DNA of 64,000 nt from Sindora glabra (GCA_020226215.1 CM035230.1:1573501-1637500); one strand, 5' to 3'. Numbered from the stretch's first letter, positions 44,033-57,742 are shown. Made by a program: numbers and translations. Notes: a model not told the origin generated them from the sequence alone.

Positions 44033-46150
44033 TGATACATCCTCTTCAAATTATAGTAATTTGGAATTTATTTCTTAAGAAGAATAATTGAGATTACCAA
44101 TAAGTTTGGATGAACTAGAAATTTGGCATATAAATGAAGGAATAAATTAAAGTTAATATTTTATAAATATATGAATATAGATTTATAAGAAATAAATGAG
44201 AAAAGTCAGAATAAGTAATGAAGTATAAGGTTTTAAGTTGTTATAAGTAAATATGTGAATATGGAGAAGTTTTAGTGTGAGTTCCCAAAAATGCCCTAGG
44301 ACATCTTTTCTATTTAATGATACCATCCCATTTTCTCCCCTTATTTCTCTCAAATTTCTTAGCTTTCCTTATAACTCTCTCTACTCCTTAATTTTCCCTT
44401 CAACAAATCTAAGGCAACAATCAACAATTCCATACATGTTCTTTATCTAGTCAAGGTAAGAACAATATTACCATTGGAATTCTTCCTCATCTTTCCTTTA
44501 GTTTTAGAGAAAGTTAATAAGTTTTAGTTCTAATAGTAGTTTAAAGCCATAACACAAGAATCCTTTGATCCTTGGTGAGATTAAGGTCGAGAAGCCTTAA
44601 ATCTGGCATCCTAGCATTCTTTTCCATGTCGAATGAGCAGATATGCCTTCTTTTCTTGTTAAATTTTAAGAAATTTAAGTTAAATTGCTTATTTGCATTT
44701 TTACAACTTTGTAAGTTAAATTATTGAAATATGTGTTAATCAATGAGAATGGATAAATTAAATAATGTTTATGGCATTAGTGGTGTGTAGTTATTGCACA
44801 TTAATAAGCTTCTATTGAACAGTTGGGTAAATATTACATTAAATGTAAGTTGGATAAGGAATGAATAGTGAATTTTTTAAAGTCCTATAAATCTTCAGAT
44901 CATAGTTGATTATGATAATCGATTATGCCTCCAAAACATATTATCAAGAAAAGTATAGTTAACTATGATAATTATCAAGAAAAGTATAGTTAACTATGAT
45001 AATTAACTATGTAGCCACAAGTTAGCCTCTAGGAGTTGGTATTCAATTATGATAATCAACTATGGACTTTTAAGATTCTCTTTAAAGCCTTATATTCAAC
45101 AACCATAGTTAATTATTAGGTTCTAGAATGGTACCACGACCTTGATAATAAAATATGATAGTTAATTATAGGCCCTAAGATTACTCTTGGGTTTCCCATA
45201 TTCACTTATAGTATTCAATTATGCTTATTTTTTTTTAAACATCATGACCTTTAAAGGCTTAACTAGGAGAAATGTTTTCTAAACATTAAAATATATTAAG
45301 ATATGATCAATGAAGGTAAAATGCATAGAATAATGATCATGAATTGTAGAAATGACCTCCTACACCATGTTATACACATTATAAGCTATTTATAATGATA
45401 ATTATGCAATGAAAAGTGATGAATGTGGTCATACATTGAAGTATGGTGCTATGAACTAATGAGATAAAGATGGCTAAAGTCACAATAAGAAATGTAAATA
45501 CAATATGCAATTGTGAATTAAGCAATGAGTTTGGAGCAATGTGAATACTAGGCAATTAATTCTTGAGAACAAATTTATGAAAGATATAAGGTTGACTTGG
45601 GAATTGCATAGTGGATATATATATTTAAATCTAAATGCTTTATACCATGTTATGAATTAGCTCTTGATTGCTATTAGTCATTCTTATGTGACATAATTGT
45701 GATGAATTCAAATATAAATGGACCTCTTGTACTATTTGATGGTATTTTGGTATACTTAAGAATCTTATGTGATAAGCTTTACAAGGGGATTTTCTAGTTC
45801 ATAAAGCAATGCATTATTGTGTTTGTTTATAGGGAGTATTTACTCACCATGCCCTAAACCTACTCCTCGATGATTTATTTTGTAAGTGCACAAATCAAGC
45901 CTCCATAACCATTTCTTCAAAGTTAGATTCTATGGAAGCTCATTATTTTGATTATGTGGTAAAGCAGAATAGTTGTTCATATATTATATTTTTAAGCATT
46001 ATTTGATTGGTAGGCTTAGGTAGAGGAAATACATGACTAGATTCCTTTTAAGTTAGTTTGACTAACTTATCCTTACAACAAGAGAACTATAAGTGAATGT
46101 AACCTTCTCATTTTTTGTACACCTTATTGTCGTATTTGAATGAAATAATC
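44033..46150 (+). repeat. 3' LTR of the chromovirus, family LTR-C, copy C1
   Basis: Starts TGATACATCC right after the polypurine tract. It aligns from its start with 60764-61917 (copy C2): shared 'TTTTAAGTT-TT-TAAG', 'CCTAGGACAT', 'TCTAGTCAAGGTAAGAAC' and 'TTAAGGTC-AGAAGCCT'. The pyrimidine-rich leader part is 44330-44440. A cluster of dyad-symmetric TAGTTAACTATG/TAATCGATTATG words lies at 44895-45185. The right end is not fixed; 46150 is approximate. Confidence 0.7.
44895..45185. repeat. array of TAGTTAACTA / GATAATC palindromic words in LTR-C1
   Basis: At least eight near-palindromic words such as CATAGTTGATTATGATAATC and TAGTTAACTATG. Two perfect 31-bp tandem units start at 44942 and 44973. 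The same kind of array is found in copy C2 at 61555-61775. Confidence 0.85.
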
Positions 46151-47729
46151 TTCTTAAATGTTATCTTCTTCCTTACTGTATAAATATTTGCTCATTAATT
46201 AGAAATAAGATGCTTGAATTGAGGTAGGCTATTGGAAACTAGAAAATGGGCACCATGCTAATTGGGTTGGGGTTATGGAAAACTTTTACAAAAGCATTGA
46301 TAAATATTATTCCATTTCAAAACATTAATCTTTACCTAATTAATTTAATAGTGAAATAAGAAACACAAATATTTTTCATAATCCAAATGTACAGAGATTT
46401 AACTTAGAGGATAATAATATTATAAACTAGCTTAGGATGTTATCATAAAATCTTATAAATTTTTAAACAAAACATCCATATTCATATGCACTATTCCTTC
46501 AAAGATGAAATCATTTAACAATATCAAAGTTGTAGTCAATTTTTAAAAATTAAAATAAACATCTTGTTCAAAATTAAATAAATGAACTCTATAATTAAGA
46601 AATCTAATTTAAGTAAATTTCAAATATAACCTTAAATATAACAATTAGAATGATTGAAAACATATAGAATTACAAGAGATTTTCTACTCATCTTAAATGT
46701 ATACAATGGTTCTTACAATCCAAGTGATTAAAACATTGACTCCATTAGCTCAATTGAATTAGAAGTGAAGTATCTAGTCATGAATAAGTTATAAGGATAG
46801 CTTTTAGTTAAGCAAGTTAACATCTACCTAAAATAATCCTTATAACCCATAAGTTGCCTAATAAGATATTCCTAAAATAAAATAGTCAATGATTAGACAC
46901 GAAATATCCCTAACTAACCATATTAAGCCTACTTTTTTACAATTAACACTCCTATCTCCTCTACTTATAAACATTTAATTAGTTTTCAAAAGAATTAAAG
47001 CACCATAACAAAGGCAAGCTCCCTTCTAACAAAAAATAGAAACCTACCACTTTAAATATATAAAATCTCTAATTTTAACATCAATAATGGTTCTAAAAGC
47101 TATTCTTACAAAAAACCTTAAATGAAATAAAATTTGAGAATTAGGTCTAGGAAGCTTTATTAATTGCTTGAACTAGGTATTAGAAGAAAGCTTAGTTCCT
47201 AAAATATTTCAAGGATCACCAATTAACTTTTAAACAAGGAAAATGGGTTAGTAACGAACTCTTTATATCAAAAGTGCTACACATGATAGAAATCTAGGAA
47301 GATTAACTAACAATTACAATAATAACAAGAAAGGAGATAGAATGAGATCTATTGAAAGCCAAGGAGAAGTTTTAAGGATTTTCCCACCATTATTCCAAAG
47401 CCAATACTTGTTATTTTTGCAATAAGAGTATTGGTTTAAAAAGGATCTTTAGCTAAACTATAGCCATACAATGGTTTAAGAAGATTATAAGACTTAAAAA
47501 ATAACAAATATTAGCAAAAAAGAAATGAGTTATAATGGAAAATGGATAGCTATTGCTATTATTGAACACTAAAAAGAATAGGGACAGAATAGAAAGAAAA
47601 GGAAATTAAGTAATGGAGAAAAATGGAAAAGAAGAAAAGGGTTCATGGGAAATATTATAGTGAATTTAGTGTAAGATAAAGATAGGGAAAATGTTAAGGT
47701 GTATTGGTTATAAGATAAGGGTATGGAAA

Positions 47730-47764
<35 letters not shown>

Positions 47765-48164
47765 AGTATTCTAAACCACTCAATTTCTTAAAAATTAATA
47801 AATATTTTTAAATAATTCTTAATAACATCACAAATTAAATTAAATTTACTATTAGTAGTACTCAAATATATGACTCTAACTTATTTAATTTATCAAAAAA
47901 TTCTCCATATTCTATAATTTCTAACTAAAATTTTCAAAAATGACATGCCCGCTAAAATTTTAAAGTTTGAAAATTACTAGTGTAATTATTGGTCCATTAG
48001 TAATTTGAAACAACAAAATAAGTGACAAGGATTTATCATGCAAACAATAGCAAGGTAACTTGCCCACTACTTTTTAATATTATTATTTTGAGTGGAAAAT
48101 AATGATGACTAATGACTAATAAGATTATGGTATGATAGTATAGGCTTAATAAATATATAGAGAA
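46151..48164 (-). other. AT-rich DNA, LTR-like on the minus strand, with a (CA)n tract
   Basis: No gene is supported. Read on the minus strand, 47760-46900 has the pyrimidine-rich then T-rich make-up of the LTR-C and gypsy LTR leaders, so a decayed minus-strand LTR is likely, but ends and a partner copy were not found. Confidence 0.3.
47731..47760. repeat. (CA)n microsatellite
   Basis: About 14 uninterrupted CA dinucleotides. Confidence 0.98.
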
Positions 48165-48356
48165 AGTGTCATGCTAATATATGCATATGAGACAAGTGTT
48201 GTTCTAATATGTACAAGTGAGATAACTGTTGTGCCATTACCTGCATGTGATACAATTATTATGCCATAATGTGCATGTGAAACAAGTGTCATATTATGCC
48301 ATAATATGCATGTAAAACAAGTGTTGTAATGCATATAATCTAAGTGTCATGCTTAA
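48165..48356. repeat. minisatellite, 30-bp unit, ~6 copies
   Basis: Units of the form AGTGTCATGC(C/T)(A)TAATATGC followed by ATGTGAAACA. The first three are exactly 30 bp; later ones vary by small indels. A 62-codon minus-strand frame crossing it has a 10-residue period and is not a gene. Confidence 0.88.
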
Positions 48357-50480
48357 GAGGAATACTATGAACCTAATAACCAATGGGTGTCAAAGTAGCC
48401 ATAGCCAATCATAGCCCAAAAAATTAAAAAGCCAATGCATGTGATAAGGACTTAAATGCTATGACAAAAATAAATGAATCAATGCACGTGAATCAAGCAA
48501 TGGGAATTTAATTAATAATTGGTTATAATTAGGTTTAACTAAGATTAAGACCTCTAAAACCATCATTCCCTACTCATTTTACACAGCAACTCCATACACA
48601 ATATCTAAAATTCTTTGTGCTTCCATTTATCCCAAAGTTGAAGCTAGCATATCCATAAGGAGGAAAATCTTTGTTGATTCTTCCAAGTAGGTAAATAATC
48701 TCACCACCTTACATTTTTATGAAATTATTTCTATTAGATTAGAGCTATGATTTGAAAATTTTTTTACGTTTCTTTGATATTTGTCCTCTTTGAATTTGAA
48801 AGGAGCATTTTAAGGTAGGTACTCTTTTTAAATTATGAATATGCATGACTATGTTATAAAAGAAAAAATTTTAAAAGATTAGGAATAAAGGTATTTTGTA
48901 GGTATAATGAAATAAGAAGGAAAGGAATATGTTTTCATGCTAAAAATAAGACATAACAATTCATAAGACCTTAAATATTTACATGTGTTTTAGAGAAAAT
49001 ATAGAAAGATAAAGGTATAGGCTCTCAGGTAAAGGAGGAATAAGGATGAAAATAAAGGAAATTTTGAGTATAAATTAATGATTAGTAAAGAGATAATTGT
49101 CAAAATGAAGTAAATGTATAAATATAAATATGTATTTTTTAAAAAGTATGAATGAAAAGGGAAGGGGCTTATAAGTAGTTTAGAAAAATTTATAGAATTT
49201 TTATAGTATATATGTTAAGGCTTTAAGTAGTCAATATATAGCATTGACATTTGCAAAATATCTAGTGCAAAGCAAAAGTTAGTTATGGTAAGAGCATCAT
49301 CAAATACTATAACATGTCAAGAGGCTGTTTGTACAAAGAAGGCACAAATTCTTGATTATGTGGATGTGGGGTGATATTAAGTTAAAGGTGAGGTGTTTAA
49401 GGTTAGTTGGCGAAGAAGTGAATGCTAATATAGGTCTAAGATAAATGGTTTAAGTATAGTAACGTGAGGCTTTAGGATGTAGAGGTTTAGTAAAGAGGTG
49501 AAGACTAATGAAGTCCATAATAAAGGTAAAGGTTTAGGCCATTATAAAGGTTATGACTTTTTTCATGATAGCTATGATAAGTATATGATGTTTTTCAACA
49601 TAATATCTTTATGTTTTCCATTTTTCACTATTGCATGAAATATGATGTTTTTATACAAACATGTTATATGAGATTATGGCTCCATTTTGTGTAATAAATA
49701 AGATAACTTATGGCTTATTAACCTGGTTAATAAGTTATAAGTTACCTTCTAAAGTTGTTTCTCACACTAATTTATTAAAAAAATAAGCTCTAATTTAATA
49801 AATTATCTGAAGTAACTTATAAGTTATAAGCTACCGTTTCTTCAAATTTATCTTTATTTTTTTATTAATTTATAATCCATGTCTTTTATAATATAAATCT
49901 AAATGTTTTTTTCATAAAATATAATTAATTAAATTTTAAAGTAATTATATCTTAATTTTAAATTATAAATATATAAAAATATGCATGTAAATAAATAAAT
50001 AATGTAATAAAATATAATTAATTATATTTTAAGTAATTGTAATGTTGTTATAAATAGTAATAAAATAAAAATTATGTAAGTAAATAAATATATAAATTTA
50101 TAAAATATAATTAATTATTATATTTTTATTTTGAACTTATTAATTATGTTAACATAATTTAATTTTTAAATAAATATGAATTATTTTAATTATATATCTA
50201 TTTCTATTAACATATTTTTTTACGTTATTTTACAATTTCAATTATTTCAATAACTAATTTTATGAAACACTTCTTAAACAATCAGCTAATTTATCAACTA
50301 TTAGTTATTAGCTATTAGCTACTAATTAACTTATTAGTTACTTGCACGAAACGAAATTTATATTGTTAATCCTATTTTTATTAATTGTTTGATTTACTTA
50401 GATAACTAATAACATAAATTAAAAAGAAACTAAATTATTGATGATGGTAAACATTAACCACTTCACAAATTTTGAATTAA
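48357..50480. other. AT-rich non-coding DNA
   Basis: 48360-49600 has LTR-like composition with a pyrimidine-rich patch at 48560-48620. 49690-50355 contains opposed 'ATAAGTTATAAG' and 'TTATTAGCTATTAGCTACTA' clusters near its two ends that could be subterminal repeats of a small hAT-type element; no exact ends or 8-bp TSD were found. Confidence 0.3.
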
Positions 50481-50880
50481 ATGATTTTAGGCTAAACGAT
50501 TATGTTTGACAAAATATGTATGCTTGGCTTTATACTTTTTAGCAAAATGGCATGTTAAAAATGTAAGTGTCAAATTGTGTTAAAGAACCTTCTATCTATT
50601 AGTAACTTTACAAAATTTTGACAAAATGATTTCCAATCAAATGATTATGTTCAATTTTTCATAGTTCAGCAAAATGATATGTTGAAAATGCAAGCCTAAA
50701 AATAAGTTGAAGAATTTTCTATCTAATTGTCACTTTAGAAATTTTCAAAAAAATGATTTTTGGCCAAATGGTTATGTTTGACTTTATACTATTTAGTAAA
50801 ATGATATATCAAAAATTTAGGCTTTGAACTAAGTTAAAGAATTTGAGCCAAAAATAATGGTTTGTTGAGAAAGACGATGG
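50481..50880. repeat. three imperfect tandem copies, ~127-145 bp
   Basis: Copies start at 50481, 50626 and 50753, each with 'ATGATTT', 'AATGGTTATGTTTGACTTTA', '(C)AGCAAAATG-(C/T)ATGTT-AAAAT' and 'TTAAAGAA-TT-TATCTA'. Confidence 0.75.
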
Positions 50881-52271
50881 AATAAGCAGTTATGATAGTT
50901 AGTTACTACAATCAATTTTTAAAATTTTTGAGCGAATTGTTATTCTTAGTTAAAAATGATCAAGTTAAAGTATTTTTCAAAGATTTTAACTAAATATATT
51001 TGGCCAAAACTCCAAGCATTAGTTTTTAATAGAAAGAATTTTAAAAAAACTATGATTAACAATTTAGTGTTAGCTACACCAAGACTTTCAAATAACCATT
51101 ATTGTTAAGGTATAAATGATTTGGCCTAAGATAAAGTGTTATTTAGGCTAGCTAATGAGGTCAATCAAAACTTGCTCATTGAAATACATGTTAGCATATG
51201 GTCATTGGTGATTTCCACTTAGGACTAAGTGACCAACATAATAAGTGACCATTATTCTTAAAACTGCCAAACTGATACAAGCCACATGGTAAGACACACT
51301 GCAAACCTTAAAGAGAACTCAACTAAGTAATGGATTAATGGGAGTAGCCATCAATGGAAATCATTTTGTCAAAATTATAAATATGGGCATATAAAGCAAA
51401 AGAAGGGGCTCATTTTCCACTTTACAACCTAATTACACACTTTACATTTATCCTAACACTTAGTATACCCTTTTTATTTATTGTTCCATTGTTTATAATT
51501 AATTTTAATTTGACATCATTAATAAGTGTGAGTGAGAGATCTCAATTTCTAAATTATGCTTATTTGTAATTCTTACACTATAAGTTATGGTCTGTGCATT
51601 GAATATAACAATTTCATTTTGCATTTTATGTATTAATTGCTCATACATTGTAGTTTATGAATTTTTCCATTTTTATTATAAGTCCTTTGTTAAAGTCCTT
51701 GTGCTTTTTTTTACTTCACCTCAATTGGTAATAAAGGTATATAGTTCATTTACTCTTTTTTTTGTTTTACTTTTATTGCACTTATTACTATTTCTTTATA
51801 CATAAAAGTGAAATTTTCACTTATTTATTATAAAAATACACACCACCAAGGTCAAATATATTGATGCAATTTTTAGCATCCCTAATGGGATACAATTAAG
51901 GTATTACAATTTGATCCTTTTTTACTTTTAGGAAATGGCATTGTTTAAAAAAAATGTCTTCTTCTTTTTCTCAAAATACTCCTTAAATTATGGAAAGTCT
52001 TGTGAAAGATGATGAAATGTGATAAAAAAATGTTAATAACACTTAATAAGATCAAACCTATTTATATCAGTAGGAAATGCTAAATAGGAACAATAACAAT
52101 TTGATAGAAAAATGACCAATGTTTAGTCTAAGAACAAAATTAGATTAGGGTTAACACAAGAATAAACCAAAATTGTTGAAATCAATAAGGACAATGATAA
52201 TTTAGTATAATGAGAAGTCTAGTTGCTAATGCAAGAACAAAATTAGACTAAGCCAAGCCAAGGACTAGGAG
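50881..52271. other. AT-rich non-coding DNA with an LTR-like stretch
   Basis: No gene is supported. 51360-51920 has a TATA-like word (CATATAAAGC near 51390), a leader-like part, and ends GGTATTACA near 51907, suggesting a decayed plus-strand LTR. The 72-codon frame at 51587-51805 is hydrophobic by AT bias only. Confidence 0.3.
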
Positions 52272-52276
52272 GGCCT

Positions 52277-55200
52277 TGTCATGACCTGTTCCCACAACTG
52301 ACGTAACCGACGTAAAGATATCTAACTGATAATAATGTGTCAATTAGACATCTTTACAAGCCTTTACCATCATAATTAACTCATATGTACACAAATATAC
52401 ATATACAAGTAATACTTTTATTAAACACAAAAGGGATAATACTACATCTTATATACGTTTTTAAAGTATACGTAAGACTATATACATAAGCAAGTATTAA
52501 AACAAACATGAACCAAAATATTATACAAATTAGTATACTGACTGACTAGATACTTATATTAATGTATAACATAGTATTTGGAAATAAACAATATATATGG
52601 TGACAGATAGGTCTTCATGCAAGTATCAGACTGTTGGCGCCAGCCTAAGTTCTTTATCTATAAAAAAGGAAAAAATAATACAAACAAGAATAAGTATTTA
52701 TAATACTCAGTGAATGACAATTTTATAATACTCAGGGAATGACAATTCACTTTTACCATAATCCTAATGTATTATGAATTTCTTATATTTAAATTAGTTA
52801 TTAAATGGGTCATTAATTTTAAACATCTAATTGGAATGAAATTTAACTACATAGTTAATAAATAATTAGTCTGGATATCAACAAATGGCTAATAAGGTAC
52901 GGGTTTCCCCTTATATCACTAATTCAACCTTATTCCCCACCACCCTAGGCCAAAGCCACCAGCCTTATCCCTCCAACCCTTATCACACCTCTCCTTCTTT
53001 TAGAAGGATGTAATACTCCCCCACGTAACATATCTGAGAGGGATTCAGAAACATTATAGTGTTTCAGAATCCAATAACTATTATAAGCATATTTATAATC
53101 CAATAATCAATTGTAAGGTCAAACGTACCCATTAGCCATTTAGGTAATATCCATTCTAATCATGCCGCACAATGACACACACACATGCAAAACAATCATT
53201 TTAAGTTTACATATAAACAACATACATTCTAATAATGCATCTACATATCAAGAATTTAATAGCTTAGTTTATGTTTCAATTAGAGTTTATTAATCCTATA
53301 CTATATCCTTTTTTCACTAAGCCCTCAACTTATGTTTAATTAATTCTAATTAAATTTTCAAAGTTTGCATTACTTAACTAAAGCCCTAATGGTGCAATTC
53401 CAACTAACTACCATTGAATTTGGCCTTAGAATCTATTACACTATGGTACTGTTCAGGTGATGGCTCAAAATAGGGCCAGCAAAGTGTAATAAAAAGTTTG
53501 ACCCTATTTGGCTAATTAAATCAACTCTAAAAATTCCCATTAAATTCTATGTTATTCCTAACATCTCAAAAAACAAAGTTCATGTTGTGAGTTTTCTCAG
53601 AATCCCTACTGAATTTTCCCAAAAATTCGCTCAAGTTCACCCTCCCAAATTGGTTTCCAGATTTGCAGCACTGGAGTCCCGAAATGTTAAGAATTTATTC
53701 AATAGGCAAATGAGCTCAAAATGCCACGAAAATTTTATATGTTTTAAGAACATATGGAAGGGTTTCCATGAATTTTTGTATAATTTTTAAAGGCCATCTA
53801 GTGCCTCAAAAAAATTAAAATCCAAGACTAAATGCCCAAGCGTTCTGTTTCTGAGAATCTAGACTACTTTCCAACAAGGACCCCATTCTAAAAATATAAC
53901 TTCTTATAAAAATTCTCAATAAATTATATGTTGATCCTAGCATCACAAGAGACCATAGGGTGTTTAGTTTTGAATTTTTAAGCAACCCTATGAAGCCCAG
54001 AAAATTCATGTACACGAAGTTACTATTCCAGTTTTCCAGAAATTTTCCAGCAAGCATTGTCCTTCATGAATTGGATTCACCACTCATTCCTAACTTCAAA
54101 ATTTGTATTCTCATGCATTTCTCATGCTAATAACATTCAAAATACATGTCCAAAGGTTCAGAATAGCACCATGCCCCTAATTGCATGGTCTCACATCAAG
54201 CTACCAATCTAGAATTCAAAATCTTATAATTCTTGAATCAAAATTCTAAGAAAATGGTAAGGAATTGTCACTCATATCTAAACTTAGTTATTTCAAAGCT
54301 TCAAACTCTTTTCTACAGAGATGGATTTCTGGTTTTAGGAGGAAGGAGCTGAGATCTGTAATATCTTGAAATTTTTTGATTTTATTATTTGAATTTCTAA
54401 ATTCTAAGGTCGTAAAAAAAAGCACGTTTGAATTAGCTTGGTAGGTGAATCTTAAGTTGAAAGGAATTAAGTGTAAGTGTAATCGAAATTTTGAAGGAAA
54501 AAGGATAATAGAAAAGGAATTAATTTTCCTAAATATTATAGATGATCAGAGGAGATTAGAAAATTCTAGAAATGGGACTTGTCTAAGTCTAACAGTCTAT
54601 GAATTTTCAGACAGTCAGGTAACACTATGGACTATATTGCAAAGTATAAAACGAAGTGTGGGTTAAAGTGTAAATAACCAAGAATTTGGAGTCTAATATG
54701 TAATTTTATTAAGTGTGGCCAATAGACACACGACAAGTGTCATTATTAGAAGAAACCAATAGACACATGAAAAGTGTCATTATTAGAAGAAAATGGCAAG
54801 AATAGCCTTACTAATTAGTGAGAAAAGACTAAAATATCCTTGAAATTTTCAAAAATAACCAAAATACCCTTGAAGTTTCATGAAAACTCTTTATCCTTCT
54901 CCTTTCTTCTCCAAAGCCGTGGAAGACTCCATGGAAGAAGCTTAAAACCATGAGCTAGAAAGAAGGAAGAGAGAGAAAATTTCTTTTGACTTTTTCACTC
55001 AAAAATAGTGAGATTTAGGCTTAGGTGTAGAAGATAAAGTTACTTTTCTCATCAAGCTCTATCACATAGTGTATTTAGGTTAAAGAAACATCCAAAGTTG
55101 ATCAAGTTTGGTGAGCTCCAAGTGGGAATTTTCAAGTTGCTCCAAGAGGTAAAAATGTTCTCCTCTAAAAGCTCTTTAATGTACTCTTTTTAGTTTCTTG

Positions 55201-57737
55201 AAATTTTGATATTGGTGTGGTCAAAGGAAGTTGACCATGGAGTTTTGGATGATTTGAGCATGTCTAATGATGTTTTAGATGTTGTTATGTTGATCTATGG
55301 CTTTGGTTTGATGTAAAAAATAACAAGAAATCATGATGTACAAATTAGGATTTTAGAGACATAATGGTGTATGTATGGAATTGGCATGATCTGTTCGGAA
55401 TTTGGCTAAATTGATGAAATTAGAATGATTCTTATGAATTATGAAGCCTATGGAAGATGAAATTTTGAATTATGAAAGTTTGTGTGAAAATCCCCTTTTG
55501 AAAGCCAAAACCGTGAGCATGGGAAAGGAAGGAAGGAAGGAGTTTTAGTCATTTAATTATGTTTTTGGAAGTTTGGAATAATGTATTACAATGAAATTTA
55601 GGAGGTATTGGAATGTACATTAAAAATTTGGGCACTTCCTTCATGGTTTAGTGTATGTGGAGGAAGTGAAGAATGCATGACATTTAAGAAAAATGATAAT
55701 GTCCTAATAAGAATTATAATGTGTATTTATGTAGAGCAAGAAAAATGGCAAGTTGGAAAGGCAAAGGGATTGTAGAGATTTAAGTGAGAGCAAAGGAATC
55801 ATCACTATTGGAAGTTTTTAAAAGGTAGCTAGATTTATCCTTAAGCTCTGTTTTCCATTTATATGTTTTTTGTATTTTATGCCATTATATGGAATGTGTA
55901 TGAAATTTCTGTGTGCACATTCCGGGAAGACAGTAAAATACTGTGTGTGAGGCCTATGGCTCGAGTTCCCTAGGATGATAATGAAATTGCTGTGTGCAGT
56001 ACTTACGGCCCGAGTGCTGTGTGCGTGAAGCCTAGGTACGATTATCTGTGATAGTCATCTAGATATCTATAAGAGTCCTTGAATGGGCTTGATGATTACT
56101 GTGTGCGGTGCATATTTCTTACAATGGTATGGAATTGTGTGATAAAAGATTATTTGATTTTGGAAACGTATGATTTACTTGCTTAAGGATCTAGAATGGC
56201 TTAATATATTTTCTTGCAATCGCTAGCTGCTGGGAAACTTTGTTTCTTATGTTTCTATATTATTTACTAACCATTCCAGGTAATACTTTCAAAGGCCCTC
56301 TTGGCAAAGAAGAATAATATTTTGAAGTTGTATTAGAATATTCATAGAGTTTGTGATATTAATACGTCTTGGATATATATTTTGTAAGTTAAAATTTCTG
56401 TATAATTATATGACCCTTGCCTATGTTGTATGAAATACATGAATTTGATGTATTATGAACTAGTTTGAATTGGTAAGCCTTTAATATGCAATGTGTGTGA
56501 AGTTAGAAAATGACCAAATGAATAGTAAATGACCAAATGAACAGTGAACTCGTAGGGCAGTAAGCTGAGTATGTTTACAGGGATTTTTGGCTGAGTTTTG
56601 ATGCTCTAAAAATTATGAGAAAATTTAGGAGTGAACTTCATTTATTTTTCATCCTTTGTGCCAAAATTCAGCTTAAAATAAGCTCATTTGTTATGGGAAA
56701 TTATTAAATGTTTTGGACTGCCCTGTTCCCGTCACAGTGCTGAATACAAATTGTAACTTAGTATTCCGAAGAAGTAAATGGATGATTTTTTATCTGAAAA
56801 TTTTATGGCAAGTATTTAACATGTTTATCAAGTCCCATACCAAATTTGAGCTTAATCGGAGTTGATTTACCCCATGAACTAAGGGCTTACTTTTACAGTT
56901 GTAAATTATGGACAGCACTAGAATAGGAACACTTTGCTGTGAATTTTGAAAAGTCAAATGATGTCTAAATTATTTCAAATTTTTACAGGATGAGTCCAAC
57001 ACGTGAAAATTTTATAGAACTAAATTTCATGATTTTTGGAGCTCTGAAAAGTAGTTTTTCATATTTTGAAGTTGGTCCAATAATTCTGAAAATGAGTAGA
57101 AAATTTCTGAAATTTAGAATCTGTAATATTTTGTTTCACAAAATCTTAAATTGGCTTCAAAGAGACCTAATTGTGCAATAATTGCCCATTTAATAAGGAC
57201 CAAGGTGTTATAAGTAAGGGAGTTACGATCTTCAAATTTGGAAAGATTCTTACAAGAAATCAAGAAAAAAGAGGTAGAGAAGTGGTTTACCTTAAAATTT
57301 TATGATCAAATCTTCTTATTTGTGTGTTTGGATTAGCTTGAAAGCTTGATTTCTTCCTCCTATGGAAGCAAGGAGTTTCAACTAGTGCAAGAAGAGAAGA
57401 TGGTGCTGGAGTTTCCTGAATTTTCAAGAAAAAAATCTATATATACAGAGAGAAGGGTTTTTTTGAAGAAGTGTGGGGAAATTTCTAGAGTCTTTAAGAT
57501 TTTTTCCTTGATTTTTCTTAAAGTCGGCAGCAAAAATTGGGCTGATCCACATTCAACTTTCTATCCAAAATTTGGGGAAAATTTGGGCAGAGCTAAGTCT
57601 TTTAGGAAAAATTACAGTTTGGCCTCATAATTTTTCATAATTCCACTTTTTCCCAACTTCCTTCGGCCGTTTTTCAATTTAATACTTGGGCTCACATTTG
57701 GACTTTTTTTTTTGAGATACTATCTAGGGATATTACA
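52277..57737 (-). mobile_element. minus-strand solo LTR, family LTR-B, split by LTR-A3
   Basis: Read on the minus strand it begins TGTAATATCCC (57737 downward) and ends ATGACA (52277). It is flanked by GGCCT (52272-52276) and GGCTT (57738-57742), a 5-bp TSD with one change. Without the nested LTR-A3 it is about 2.6 kb. No pol sequence lies inside, so it is a solo LTR. Its internal text differs from LTR-A although the first 11 bases agree. A short duplicated segment 'TTATAATACTCAG(T/G)GAATG' lies at 52698-52750. Confidence 0.7.
54357..57226 (+). mobile_element. solo LTR, family LTR-A, copy A3, nested in LTR-B
   Basis: Third LTR-A copy, 2870 bp, starting TGTAATATCTTG and ending GTTAC. The flanks read AGATC before and GATC after, so one base appears lost at the right junction of a 5-bp TSD. 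It aligns with A1 and A2 from the start to about 56470 and again at the very end ('ATAAGTAAGGGAGTTAC'), but lacks the hairpin cassette and has about 700 bp (56490-57180) not present in A1 or A2. It sits inside LTR-B in opposite orientation. Confidence 0.85.
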
Positions 57738-57742
57738 GGCTT

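Noticed and set aside
47569..47757. Minus-strand frame starting MCVCVCVCV
   Set aside because: Its start is the (CA)n microsatellite and the rest is AT- and CT-rich LTR-like DNA.
48146..48334. Minus-strand 62-codon frame with repeated SHAHYG-like blocks
   Set aside because: Product of the 30-bp minisatellite.
51587..51805. 72-codon hydrophobic frame
   Set aside because: T-rich composition gives Phe, Leu and Val; no start context, domain or partner exons.
53587..54057. Frames of 67 and 80 codons on opposite strands
   Set aside because: Both lie within solo LTR-B and have no domain.
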